Positions 36,150 through 46,760 of a stretch of DNA of 64,000 bases are shown here, in pieces (positions within the stretch are counted from its first letter, which is position 1; each line of letters begins with the position of its first letter). Source of the DNA: Pisaster brevispinus (lineage: Eukaryota; Echinodermata; Asteroidea; Forcipulatida; Asteriidae); NCBI GenBank assembly GCA_023634235.1, contig JAMKCF010000020.1:10788001-10852000 (forward strand), written 5' to 3'. The notes below the pieces were generated by a model, which made no database searches, was not told the DNA's origin, and saw only the letters and a list, made by a program, of their open reading frames with translations. A program made the position numbers and the translations under genes.

Positions 36150-37080
36150 TGCAGTGTATGTGACTTAAAATAACGGAACTGTTGATGTAATATAAAACAA
36201 TCTTATCTTGCTCACTTTAGGTTTTGTTGTATCGAGCGTTAAGGACCCATACAATAGGACTTTGACCCTTCAACCATCCAACTACCCAAGTAATTCCTGA
36301 CCATGATTTTAAAAATTCTTCTGGAATAAAAGTATATAAACTTCTGAATAAACAAGTAGTAAACATTTTTTAACTTGAAATTTGCAACTGACCTTCAAAA
36401 TTTAACCTTGTATTCCACAATTTATTAATTATTCAGACCATCACCCCCTTTTAAATTATATCCTTTGTTCTCCAAGTACCCCAAATCGTCTAAACAAATG
36501 TGTTTAGGCCACCAATCCTTCAGTTTGAAAATTTCCCCAAAGAACCCAACAAAACAATTGGTAACAGGGGCCACGCACTTTGTTTACAAGTACATCCGAG
36601 TATGGACAGTGGATGAGTGTGACGTTTTGCGGTTGACCAATCAGCAATCAGGAAATCCATAAGGGACCATGGCGGCATATTCACCAACAGACGTTAACGT
36701 TAAATTGTGAGAAGTAATGGCAAAACGAGCGCCCTGACTCAGCTAAATGAAATCAAATGTAAAATGTACAGCATTTAGATAGAATATAACCTTATCTATT
36801 CGGCCAGCCCAACGATACGTTGTGGTAACATTGACAATTAGTAGTAAATACCATGTTTTACGAGGCAAACTGTTTCGTTTTGAAACAAAATGTTTGAGTC
36901 AATTTTAGAACTAGTAATTGACAACAAAATCATTAAATTGTACAACTGGATTGAAGGTCGGTTATTCATCTCTATAAATCTGTAAATATTTTGGCAGAAA
37001 ATTACTTTGATCACAAGAAATTGATGAAATTCCAGAGACTACACCACGCTCATTTTAATATTCATGGAGAGGTCAAGCTC
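36150..37080 (+). promoter_or_regulatory. Promoter-like host sequence captured in the array
   Basis: Unlike its surroundings this stretch has no ACTTCCGG, AGGTCA or TGACGTCA series. It contains GACCAATCAG (CCAAT core 36637-36641) and, 28 bases later, GACCATGGCGGC, which fits both a strong Kozak start and the ATGGCGGC core of the YY1 element found at starts of many TATA-less housekeeping genes. The left quarter is duplicated in unit 6. Capture of gene 5' ends by Helitrons is established in other genomes; here it is inferred. Residual host DNA between two insertions is the alternative. Confidence 0.4.
36669..36706 (+). pseudogene. Possible first coding exon (MAAYSPTDVNVKL)
   Basis: ATG at 36669 in ACCATGGCGG context opens a frame reading MAAYSPTDVNVKL and meets GTGAGAAG at 36707, a plausible donor; without splicing it ends at TGA 36708-36710. 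No downstream exon is found before the array resumes at about 37080, so if real it is a captured fragment. The peptide is not recognised. Confidence 0.3.
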
Positions 37081-38063
37081 CGAAACTAGTGCATACGTTG
37101 CAGATAAAAGGAACGGCTATTGTGTGCAGAGCGGACTGACTGCATTGCTGTTCATGTACTCAATACTACACGTGCAGTGCACACGTGGCTGTACAGGTTA
37201 GGCATACATTGTATTGGCGTGTAGGTCTACATTATCGTGTTGTCATACAACGTGGCTCAACAGACTCGTTCGCTTTGACGTCCAGTTTCGACCCGATGCA
37301 AAGATTAAAATGTTATCATCTCTGTGCAAAAGTTTGAGCAGGATTACTCATCTATAACATGATGCAAACTTTATGTTGAAATATTACGTAGTTGTTTAGA
37401 TCAGGATTTTTACAATTTTTCAACTTCCGGTTTGAACCGGAAGTCAAGGTCAAATGGGGTCACGCTTTGTGCAGCATTTGTTGATCTTTTATCGACCTGT
37501 CCGATGATATGTAGATTGTCCAAATCCAACTTGTGGTTCATGAGTTATGATGTTTTCAAAATAATAAACTTTGATTTATTGTAATTCAATACCCAATGAC
37601 ATCATCATGACATCATGACGTTTGTGTGGTCTTGATAATGAGGTTCAGATGTCTGATGAGTTTCAATGTTAAATTCAATTTCAATCTTGAGTTATGACCA
37701 AAAATTGAATTTGTTACGAAAAAACACAAAGGCAGACTTTGACCTTTTGGTACGACTGGAAGTAAAAGTCATACGATTTTGACGTTAACTTTTTAAATGT
37801 TGCCGAAGTATTGATCTATCAGATGCCCAATTATGAGCATCATAGCTTTAAAATTCACGAAGATAAAGCGAATAGAAAATGGTCATTTTCAATTTTAAAA
37901 ACCTTGTAATTCGACACCTGATGACGTCATCATGACGTCATGACAACTGTGCCGGCCTCATATTAAGGTTCAATTGTCTGATGAGTTTCAAGGTTCAATT
38001 CAGTTTCAATCTTGAGTTATGTTGCAGAGAAGAGTTCCGTGGAAGAAGGAGAAGAAAAGCCAA

Positions 38064-39730
38064 CTAGACATTCAGTTTTTGTTTACTACAAAAACAAGGT
38101 GTTCGTGATCGATGTCATCAACCCGATTTGTGGTTCAGGAGTAAGATTTTGTTCAACTTCCAGTTTGAATCAAAACTTAGGTCCAATGAGGTCATACTGT
38201 GTAGCGCTAGGTAAGTCATAGGAGCTCTCTTTAATGCCGTGTAGTTGATACAAATCCAATGTGTGGTTGGGAGTTATGATTGTTTCAAGTATTGAATTTG
38301 ATCATCCAGTTTGAACCAAGAGTCAAGGTCAAACGGCATAACATTTGTGTATCGTTTCTTCACTTGTTACATACCTCCCAAATGATGCATAGATTGTAAA
38401 AAACCCAATGTGTGGTTCAGAAGTTATGATTTTTTGAAACATGAAACATCAACTTCCGGTTTGAACCAGAAGTTAAGGTCAAACGGGTCATATTTTGTGT
38501 AGCGCGTGTTTAATTTATCAAGACCGTTCAGACAACGTTTGGATTGTGAAAATCCAACGTGTGGTTAAGGAGTTATGAATTTTTCAATTATTACACGGAT
38601 TGAAAAGTCCCCTGTAAATAATGACCATTCATGTGATATAGCGCCCTCATGTGACATGTACATGTACTGGCAAGCCTGCGTGGACTTTGAACCTTATAAA
38701 CAATGGAGCGGAACGGCCAGCTACAGTGAATCGGCAAAATACGGTGGATGTGTACAGTGTCGGCGTATGTTTGTCTTGGCCTACACTATCGTGCGTTGTC
38801 ACACGATGAAAGTCAACAGACACATGCGCTTTGACGCCCAATTTTGACCAGATGCAAAGATTAAAATGCTATAATCTCTGTGCAAAAGTTTCGGCAGAAT
38901 AACTCATCTATAACTTGATGCAAAATTCATGTTAAAATATTACGTAGTTTTTGAGATATGACATAATCAAGTTTGTGTTGTCTTGATACTGAGATTTAAG
39001 TGTCCGATGAGTTTCAATGTTCAGGTAACTTTTAATCTTGAGTTATGCCGTAGAAAATCCCAAAACATGATTTCTTTTTACGAAAAAAAATCGAAGGCAA
39101 ACTTCGACCCAGGGTCATTTTCGGAAGTAAAGGTCATACGATTTTGGCGTTAACTTTTCAAATGTTGCCCAAGTCTTGATCTATCAGATGCAAAACTTTA
39201 AACATCGTAGCTTTCAACTTCAATGAAATACAACAACTACAATAGGGTCATTTAAAAAAAATTGAAAACCTTGTAATTCGACACCTGATGATGTCATCAT
39301 AACGTCGAGTGTGTGCCGTCCACATATAAAGGTTCAATTGCCTGATGAGTTTCAAGGTTTAAATCAATTTTAATTTTGAGTTATGACCAAAATTCGAAAA
39401 AACACAAAGGCAGACTTTGACCTTCCGTTAAGACCGGAAGTAAAGGTCATACGATTTTAGCGTTAACTTTTGAAATGTTGCCCCAGTCTTGATTTATAAG
39501 ATGCCCAAATATGAGCATCCTAGCTTTCAAATTCACGAAGATACAGCGAATAGAAAATGGTCATTTTCAATTTTGAAAACCTTGTAATTCGACACCCGAT
39601 GACGTCATCATGACAACTGTGCCGTCCTCATATTAAGGTTCAATTGTCTGATGAGTTTCAAGGTTCAATTCAGTTTCAATCTTGAGTTATGCTGAAGAGA
39701 AGACTTCTCCGGAAGAAGATGGAGAAGAAA
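38064..39730 (-). mobile_element. Helitron-like array, unit 8
   Basis: CTAG at 38064-38067. The right end (39705-39730) reads TTTCTTCTCCATCTTCTTCC on the minus strand next to CTAG of unit 9, another tight head-to-tail join. Contains the promoter-like block 38595-38860 and TATGACATAATCAAG-type deletions relative to unit 1. Confidence 0.6.
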
Positions 39731-40909
39731 CTAGACCTAGAATTTTTGTTTATTACAAAAATACGGTGTTCGGTGGAACGTTACATGACGTAGTTCAAAA
39801 ACATTGAACATAAAAAGATGAATTTTTATACAATGTGTTGTTTTTTATAGTTAAACTTGTACCACACTTTGTAACAACTCCCGTTTCTTGACAAATGTTT
39901 ATGTTTGTGTTACATTGGCATTAGGTTTTTTGGTTTTATTTTGCACCTCAAAGCCCTTTAAAAATTTCGCCCATCTGGCACGGGATATTGTACATACAGA
40001 TTGTGCAATGCCAGTTGTATTATATTATTTCAATTAATTATTTGTATTTTCCTGTTTAACCGGAAGTCAAGGTTAAATGGTTAAGTTGAATGTTGTGTAT
40101 GTCGTTTCTTAAGTTTCTTAAGTTATTACTATCAATAAATAACAATTCAAATGTGTTGTTGAGAAATTATTTTTCTTGTGTACCGCGTGTTTAATTTATC
40201 AATACCGTTCAGACGACGTATGGATTGTAACAATCCATTGTGTGGTTAAGGAGTTATGAATTACACGGACTACCATTATTTGGATGTGCAATATACCATG
40301 AAATAGTGAACGACGCCAAATGTATTCCTATAGGTGGCTTTACAGTTTCAATCAAAGATCGTATAGCGACGGCGCTAACAATCTTTGGTTTCAATACAGA
40401 CATGTTAACTTAAAAACCACGCGCACAATGTACATGTGGCTGTATGGACGTGTAGTAGCGAGACCTTGACTACACGTGCTCGTACACGTGCGTGGCTGGT
40501 AGACACTTGCGCTTTGATGTCAAGTTTGAACCAAATGCAAAGATTAAAATGTTATTATTTCTGTGCAAAATTTACGGCAGGATAACTCATCTATATCCTG
40601 ATGCAAAATTCAGGTTAAAAGGTTGAATAGTTTTTGAGATATGAATTTTTCAAACTTTCAACTTCCGATTTTAACCGGAAGTCAAGGTCAATGGGGTCAT
40701 GTTGTGTGTAGCATTTGTTGACCTTTTAACGACCAATCCGATGATGTGTAGATTGTAAAAATCCAACATGTGGTTCATGAGTTATGATTTTTTACAAATA
40801 ATAAACTTTGATTTAATGTAATTCAATACCCGATGACGTCATCATGACATCATTAAGCTTGTGTCGTCTTGATACTAAGGTTCAACTGTCTGGTGAGTTT
40901 CAACTATCA

Positions 40910-41175
40910 GTTACTTGTAGCTTTTGTTAAACTTTATGCAAGATCATAGCATGAAGGTTTGTCATATGAAACTTCAACTTCCGGTTTTGACAGGAACTAA
41001 AGGTCAACTGGGGTCACACTCTGTAGAAGATATCTAGAATTGCCCAAAAGCTTTGAAATGCTGTAAGGCCATGAGAATGAAAATGATAGATTTGCGTCCA
41101 CCGCCCGCTTGCTCTGAAAGCTACCGCCGAAAAATTTCATTATTTTCAAAAAATTTCATTTTTTTCACAAAAAGG
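40910..41175 (+). repeat. Direct repeat, copy 1
   Basis: Nearly identical to 42787-43055 (TACTTGTAGCTTTTGTTAA through CACAAAAAGGACTCTGCA). Both contain a short frame starting with MK.CKAMRMKMIDLRPPPA that is not credible as a gene. The copies diverge exactly after CTCTGCA. Confidence 0.85.
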
Positions 41176-41800
41176 ACTCTGCATCACAAATTTTCAAGTT
41201 TCAAATCATCAAACAACGGTAAAAGGTTATATTTACGCATTTTATTAGTAGTATACAAGCAGGGTTCTCCACAGGGTGGACAATGTACAATAATAACATC
41301 TCTCATGATAGCACGGGGTCGACTTAATTATTGAGTCTTTGAGACAAGGTTCCGTTCATCGACTAAAAATGTAGTCAGGATGCCCTGCGACACAGATAAA
41401 AATGCACGCGAAATGCCGTTACGAAATAGCCGACCTCTGGGTACCCGTCGCTGCACACTATTAACGGTGGATTGTGCATGTGTACATGTACGTCGGGATT
41501 CTGTTGCCCGGGCGCTCGACGATTTTGTCCTGTCGCTACATTTTTTGAACGGGCGCATTTGGTATTTTGAGAATTTTGAACGGACGGTTTTTTTTTAGTA
41601 CGCATGGTATGTGAGACAGATGTAGGGAAATCTCAGGAGTTTGTGTACCCAATATAGCAAGATCACTAGCATTAATAACTACATACACACTTGTTATTAT
41701 TATTGCAATTACATCGTTGAAGAAGCTTACTACGAGAAAATAATGAGTAATGAAAAATGAAAAAAAACCTCATGTCATTTCAAAAATGCCCGGACGCATA
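41175..41800. other. Unique interval inside unit 9
   Basis: Non-array sequence with a GC-richer part (41390-41560: GGGTACCCG, CCCGGGCGC). Three overlapping short frames on both strands cover it, none with a motif. It may be another captured fragment; no gene is supported. Confidence 0.4.
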
Positions 41801-42786
41801 TATGGTTTTTGAGATATGATTATTTTAACATAAAACTTCAATTTAACGTAATGACGTCATCGATGATGTCATCATTCCAAAAATTGTTTTTTTGTCATGT
41901 ACACACTGTGTTCTAGGTAATTGGTAAGTTTCAAGTCGGTACAAGCTTTAGTTTTGGAGATAGCAAAATAAAAAAAAATTCGTCGTCGTCTACGATTTTC
42001 GTTGTGACGTAACTATGACGTCATGTATTTAATTTTAGAATGCTCGTGAGCTAAACAAAATATTATTCATTGAAAGTTTTTTCATATTTTGCTTCACTTA
42101 GGCTCCAGAGCCCCAAATAACATAATTTGTACCTTTAACTTCCGATTTCAACCGGAAGTCAAGGTCAAATGGGGTCATGTTGTGTGTAGCATTTGTTGAC
42201 CTTTTAACGACCAATCCGATGATGTATAGATTGTAAAAATCCAACATGTGGTTCATGAGTTATGATTTTTTACAAATATTAAACATTGATTTAATGTAAT
42301 TCAATACCCGATGACGTCATCATGACATCATCATGTTTGTGGTGTGTTGATGTTAATGTTTAATTGCCTTATGAGTTTCAATGTTCAAATCAATTACAAT
42401 TTTGAGTTATGACAAAAACTTGATTTCTTTTACGAAAAAACACAAAGGCAGACTTTGACCTTCCGTTAAGACCGGAAGTGAAGGTCATGCGATTTTTGCG
42501 TTAACTTTTCAAATGTTGCCACAATCTTGATGTATCAGATGCCCAATTATGAGTTGCATAGCTTTCAAATTCACGAAGATACAGCAATTAGCAAATGGTC
42601 ATTTTTCAACATTAAAAACCTTGTCATGACGTCATCAATGTCGTCATCATTCCAAAAAAGTGGCGGTTTCATCTACTCACTATTGCCTATGTACACAGTA
42701 AGTTTTAAGTTTGTACAAGCTTTACTTTTGTTTAAAATTGCTGGAGAAGGTTCAGACGGAAAGAAGAACACGAGGGGAAAAAAATT

Positions 42787-43055
42787 AACTTGTAGCTTTT
42801 GTTAATCTTTATGCAAGATCATAGCATGAAGGTTTGTCATATGAAACTTCAACTTCCGGTTTTGACAGGAACTAAAGGTCAACTGGGGTCACACTCTGTA
42901 GAAGATATCTAGAATTGCCCAAAAGCTTTGAAATGGTGTAAGGCCATGAGAATGAAAATGATAGATTTGCGTCCACCGCCCGCTTGTTCTGAAAGCTACC
43001 GCCGAAAAATTTCATTATTTTCAAAAAATTTCATTTTTTTCACAAAAAGGACTCT
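42787..43055 (+). repeat. Direct repeat, copy 2
   Basis: Partner of 40910-41175. It is followed immediately by GGGAAAGAAGAACACGAGG, the border sequence also seen at 42758-42778. Confidence 0.85.
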
Positions 43056-43119
43056 GCAGGGAAAGAAGAACACGAGGAAAAAAAAACAAAAAAAAAAAAA
43101 ACAGAACAATAACAATAGT

Positions 43120-43140
43120 TGTTCGGCTGTTAGCCGAACA
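43120..43140. repeat. Border hairpin at the right edge of the array
   Basis: TGTTCGGCT pairs with AGCCGAACA around GTT. Confidence 0.85.
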
Positions 43141-43296
43141 CCTCAAAAAAACAAACCGAACAATAACAAAAGGTGTTCGTGCACATTTTGCAAGATGGCC
43201 ATGGGGAAAAATTGGCTCATTTGCAGGGGGCATCATGGCCACTTGAAGGGCAATGGCTGCCATGGCCGCAGTGAAAATCCAGGTCTGGGCCACTCA

Positions 43297-43760
43297 AGCT
43301 TTTCATTGTTTAGCTCACCATACTGGAACGGTTGTCATACCTTATGAGTTTTACTCTCTTAAATGAGAATAATCTACATGTCAGTGGCAAAATTTGATTA
43401 AATAATGGGAAATTCAAGTGCTCTAAGGCCTATTGTTTTAGCCCATTCAACTGGAAGCTGTCTAATACTTATGCGTTTTATTCTTTAATATGAATCTGCA
43501 TGTCAGTGGCAAAATTTCATTTCAGTTTCAACAAGTTGATACATTGTTGCAATAAGGAGTTATGGGACACTTTTTGTTTCTATTGTTTTAGCCCATTTAA
43601 GTGGAACCATAAATTGTCATACTTATGCGTAACTTTTATAATAAATGATTGTGCCTGTCAGAAGAAAAATTTGATGTGAGTTTCGAATCGATAGAAAGTT
43701 GCATAAGGATTTATGGGTCCTTCAAGGTTCTCATTGTTTTAAATTACTCATCTGGAACCG
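43297..43760 (+). repeat. Degenerate tandem repeat, right part
   Basis: ATTGTTTTAGCCCATT-type words start near 43303, 43431, 43581 and 43731 (periods about 128, 150, 150). Same family as 22801-23130 and in the same orientation. Confidence 0.8.
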
Positions 43761-44580
43761 GTGAAGAAAAAAAAGTTTCATTTACTTTGACTTTGGCTCT
43801 TAAAAATCCTGGGGGAAATATTTACAATGGTAGTTTTTATTTTTTTTTAAATTTCAACATTTCCTAAAAGCGCAGTTCAGAATCACTAAAGATGACTGAA
43901 TACTAATCTCACTTAGGGATTTTTGATTCCACAAAACAACTCAATTCTTAAATGTTAAATCTTTATACTAAAACTTGTACAATCGCACTAAATGTGGACG
44001 GACGAACAGGCGGACCGACCAACGGAAACTTTCATTACATAGGACAGGGTTCAAGATCTGACCCCGGTTTCACTGCCGAAAGTGTGAAAAAGTATTTAGA
44101 GGTGAAAATAACTTAAATAAATTAAATTGTCATTCCTAGGGTTAAAATGTCTGTAGTATATATATATTTTTTTCAAATTATTTAAAAACCTAATATCTTG
44201 CACCATGAAGCAATTTTAGCAATTTTTTTTCGCAAAATTGCCATTTTAGGGGGACAAAAATTTTCACCATTCAACTTTGTATACCCACAGATCAGGTAAT
44301 GATCATAAAACCGTTTTCTCTGTAACTCTTTCCAAAGTTTTTGCCCTAGACTCGTTGAAATTTGAAATTTCATGTGACAAAAGTTAGCCCCCAAAATGCA
44401 GTTTCTGACAAAAAATGAGCTTTGCGCCTATACAATCTTCTAATAGGAGTGTTGTATGGGTTGATTAACCTGTCATTTTATGCAGAGTTTTATAGACTGC
44501 AAGGTGATAACAAATTTACGTAATTTTAAGTACAACTTTTATTATTATTTTTATGATACCCCTACCCCTAACTTTTCTAG
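43761..44580. other. Interval with no supported gene
   Basis: AT-rich unique sequence with short frames on both strands. A (TA)n stretch lies at about 44158-44166. I see no motif. Confidence 0.6.
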
Positions 44581-44584
44581 CATC

Positions 44585-44652
44585 TGTGTGCACAGGAAGT
44601 TTGAGGACCTCAAAACATGCGCTTCTGTATGCTCTAATATTGCTACAAACTG
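44585..44652 (+). repeat. Direct repeat with partial exon duplicate at 44995-45055
   Basis: TGTGTGCACAGGAAGTTTGA and following bases recur at 44995, with GCGCTTCTGTAT replaced by ACTAA. The copies enclose an (AAT)n-led repeat element. Confidence 0.85.
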
Positions 44653-44708
44653 TGATAGGCTTGAAAAGGCGATAAATTATGCCCAAGAATCATTCCAAGA
44701 ACTAAATG
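44596..44708 (+). CDS. Candidate internal exon, unknown protein
   Basis: Acceptor TGTGTGCACAG ends at 44595 and donor ATG/GTATTA begins at 44709. The open frame reads KFEDLKTCASVCSNIATNCD, then RLEKAINYAQESFQELNG: charged, amphipathic and helix-like, as in a coiled coil. Length 113 nt. Its first 57 bases recur 410 bp downstream in a shortened form without the rest, so at least one copy is a remnant. No homology can be named. Confidence 0.3.
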
Positions 44709-44807
44709 GTATTAAAATTAGGTCAAACTGCATAACATTTTAGAAAAACATCACGTTTTTTTTCAAAGTAAGTTACACAGCATTTTCTGTCCTCTGCTAT
44801 TGCGCAA

Positions 44808-44905
44808 TCATATAATAATATTAATAATAATAATAGTGGATACTTATATAGCGCACGTTCCGTCTTTCGACGCTCATGGCCAAAATGACCAAATGACCAT
44901 ATGAC
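44808..44905 (-). mobile_element. Retroposon-like tail with (AAT)n
   Basis: TAATAATAATA is followed by GTGGATACTTATATAGCGCA and CGTTCCGTCTTTCGACGCTC. Similar TATATAGCGC words behind an (AAT/ATT)n run are familiar 3' ends of dispersed invertebrate repeats. Family not assigned. Confidence 0.45.
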
Positions 44906-45056
44906 CAAAATCTACTGTAAATGAACCAATGTGAGCCTAGATTTGCAGCAGTGCAAGTTGATGCAAACATGAACCATAGACCCCAGCAGTTAGTTGTGTG
45001 CACAGGAAGTTTGAGGACCTCAAAACATACTAAGCTCTAATATTGCTACAAACTGA

Positions 45057-45650
45057 CATGCACTGTACACTGTACATGCCCTGGGGTACATGGTACTGGG
45101 GTTCATGTACATACAGGCACACTAAAATCTGTTGAGCCTCTGCATCCTCCAAGCCCAAGTCATCTCCAATCTCTACACAACTTATGAATTGGCTATTCAA
45201 TTGAACTTGGTTTTACTTTTTGTTTTCTTTAATTTAAAATCAAACCTACGCTGTTTGGTTTCCTATAGCACTGTAACCATCAAATTGCAGGCCTTACTTG
45301 ATTAGAGGGAGTTTTGAAATAGTATCAAGCTTCGAATGATGTTCTAAATCATTGTAGTTGAGAATTTAGAAAGTTATTAAAGAAAAGAATACTTTAAATT
45401 TCTTTCATTTCCCATCTTTTTGTGATCTTGTTTTCCTTTTCAGGGCTCACATTTTTTTTATTTCTGCCAAAAATACATGCCTGTGTCTATCTAAAAACAA
45501 CAATTTGTCACATTTCGCATTTTTGACAACATAGTTCAATTCTACACAAAGGTTTGGGTCTGGAAAACATGTTCTGTTTTAAATTTTATGAAACTTTCTT
45601 TTGTTCCACTTTTGGCAGTCAAACCTGGGTCAGATCTCGAATCTTGTCAT
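45057..45650. other. Interval with no supported gene
   Basis: Contains a short ACTGTACACTGTACATG palindromic stretch (45060-45080) and AT-rich sequence. Nothing further is seen. Confidence 0.6.
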
Positions 45651-45659
45651 AGGCTCACT

Positions 45660-46560
45660 CTGCTTCACAGCTCGCCCAAAATAATCAGGTTAAAAATTTC
45701 TGTAAATACCTTTGTTGTCACCGCAATCCATGGCTGCACACCTTCATCCATATTCTCATGTTCCACGCTGGCATGTATTTATCATCTGTGCCGGCAGTAG
45801 CCAATCCTCTCCAAGAAACGACCAGCATGGCAACCTAGTCAGAATAAAGTCATACACGACACTGTTATTTACATATTAAAATTCAAAAGGTTTGCAAGTG
45901 TTTGAGGAATGTTAACAAGTGTGCTTGGGTAAATTTGAAGATAGCACAACATCACTCTCAGAACAATCTGAAAGTTGAGAAATCATTACATGCTTTGGAG
46001 GGAAGGCAAGTGTTTGAGGAACAACACAACATGAGCTTGGAAACTTTCCACATCACAACCATCTGGGCAACCAATCAAAATCAAGTCAAGCTTGACTTTA
46101 AAACTTTTCAGATATAAAGATGCTGTACAATGTCAGATTTTGAACAATTTCAGCATTGGTAATTTGCAAAATCTTTACAAAGAATATGACTTTGACTTTG
46201 GTCTATAGAGACACAGCCTTGACGGTCACTGTCTTTTTAGCATATGTACATAGCTGCTGTGGCTAAGTTACATTAGGCGTAGGGTTTCAACTCTTGACTT
46301 GAAAACATTTGCTTCCGGAAAATTTAATAGATGTCACAAAAATTTGAAGGCTGAAAAATCATTAGTGGAGAACATCAGCTTTTGAGAGCTGCGACCGCAC
46401 AAAATCCACTGGGGTTGAGTTTCAGACTTGAAAATTATTAGATTTGCAGGTTTTCAGGAACTGGAAAACATGCTTTGGGAAACTTAAACAGACATCGCAA
46501 CATTGGCTTGTGAACAAATTGAACATTGAAACAAAATTAGGTTGACATTTAATTGGTGTG
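45660..46560 (+). repeat. Dispersed copy of the inverted-repeat arm module
   Basis: 45680-45900 matches 20895-21080 and 19690-19880 (AAATACCTT, CATATTCTCATGTTCCACG, CCAGCATGGCAACCTA), with the same orientation as the right arm. 45900-46560 continues with TGAGGAA / GAAAATTT-type degenerate sequence as in the arms. It shows the arm sequence is a dispersed repeat, not unique to the palindrome. Confidence 0.7.
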
Positions 46561-46609
46561 GACTGGGTAAGTTCGTCCTAGTTTGGGAAGTATTGATCAT
46601 TTTGTGTCC

Positions 46610-46760
46610 ATACTGGGCACCGGGGCACCCAAGGGGGGAGGCTCAGGGGGGTTGAGCCCCCTCCCCCAAGAGGGTCACCGGAAAAAGAAAAGAAGGGGAG
46701 GAAGGAAAGCTGAGAGCAGAAGAAGAAAAGAAGCAGGGTGTTTTTTTTTGTTCTTTTTGC
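46610..46760. repeat. G-rich then purine-rich insert
   Basis: GGGGCACCCAAGGGGGGAGG and a following CCCCCTCCCCC form a possible hairpin around GGTTGAGC, followed by a 70-bp AG-rich tract and T10. No gene. Confidence 0.6.

Larger units (their letters stand above)
35563..38063 (-). mobile_element. Helitron-like array, unit 7, with unique insert
   Basis: CTAG at 35563-35566; right end near 38030-38060 (CTTCTCCTTCTTCC on the minus strand). Between two stretches of ordinary array sequence it holds about 0.9 kb (36150-37080) without the array motifs, described separately. At 2.5 kb it is among the longest units. Confidence 0.6.
39731..43191 (-). mobile_element. Helitron-like array, unit 9 and terminal remnants
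   Basis: CTAG at 39731-39734. The interior is a mosaic: a GGTGTTCGGTGG subterminal stretch, ACACGTGC block (40260-40520), ACTTCCGATTTTAACCGG variants near 40660 and 42140, and a ~265-bp direct repeat (40910-41175 and 42787-43055). It ends with hairpin 43120-43140 and then half of a TGCACGAACACCT hairpin, broken at about 43191, after which satellite-flanking sequence resumes. Confidence 0.5.

Noticed and set aside
28727..43140. Hairpin repeats considered as a CRISPR array or intrinsic terminators
   Set aside because: Spacing is irregular, there are no spacer-like units, and the setting is eukaryotic with transposon-border context.
41053..43347. Two related frames beginning with MK.CKAMRMKMIDLRPPP
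   Set aside because: The similarity follows from a 265-bp DNA duplication; beyond it the frames run into poly-A-rich border sequence.
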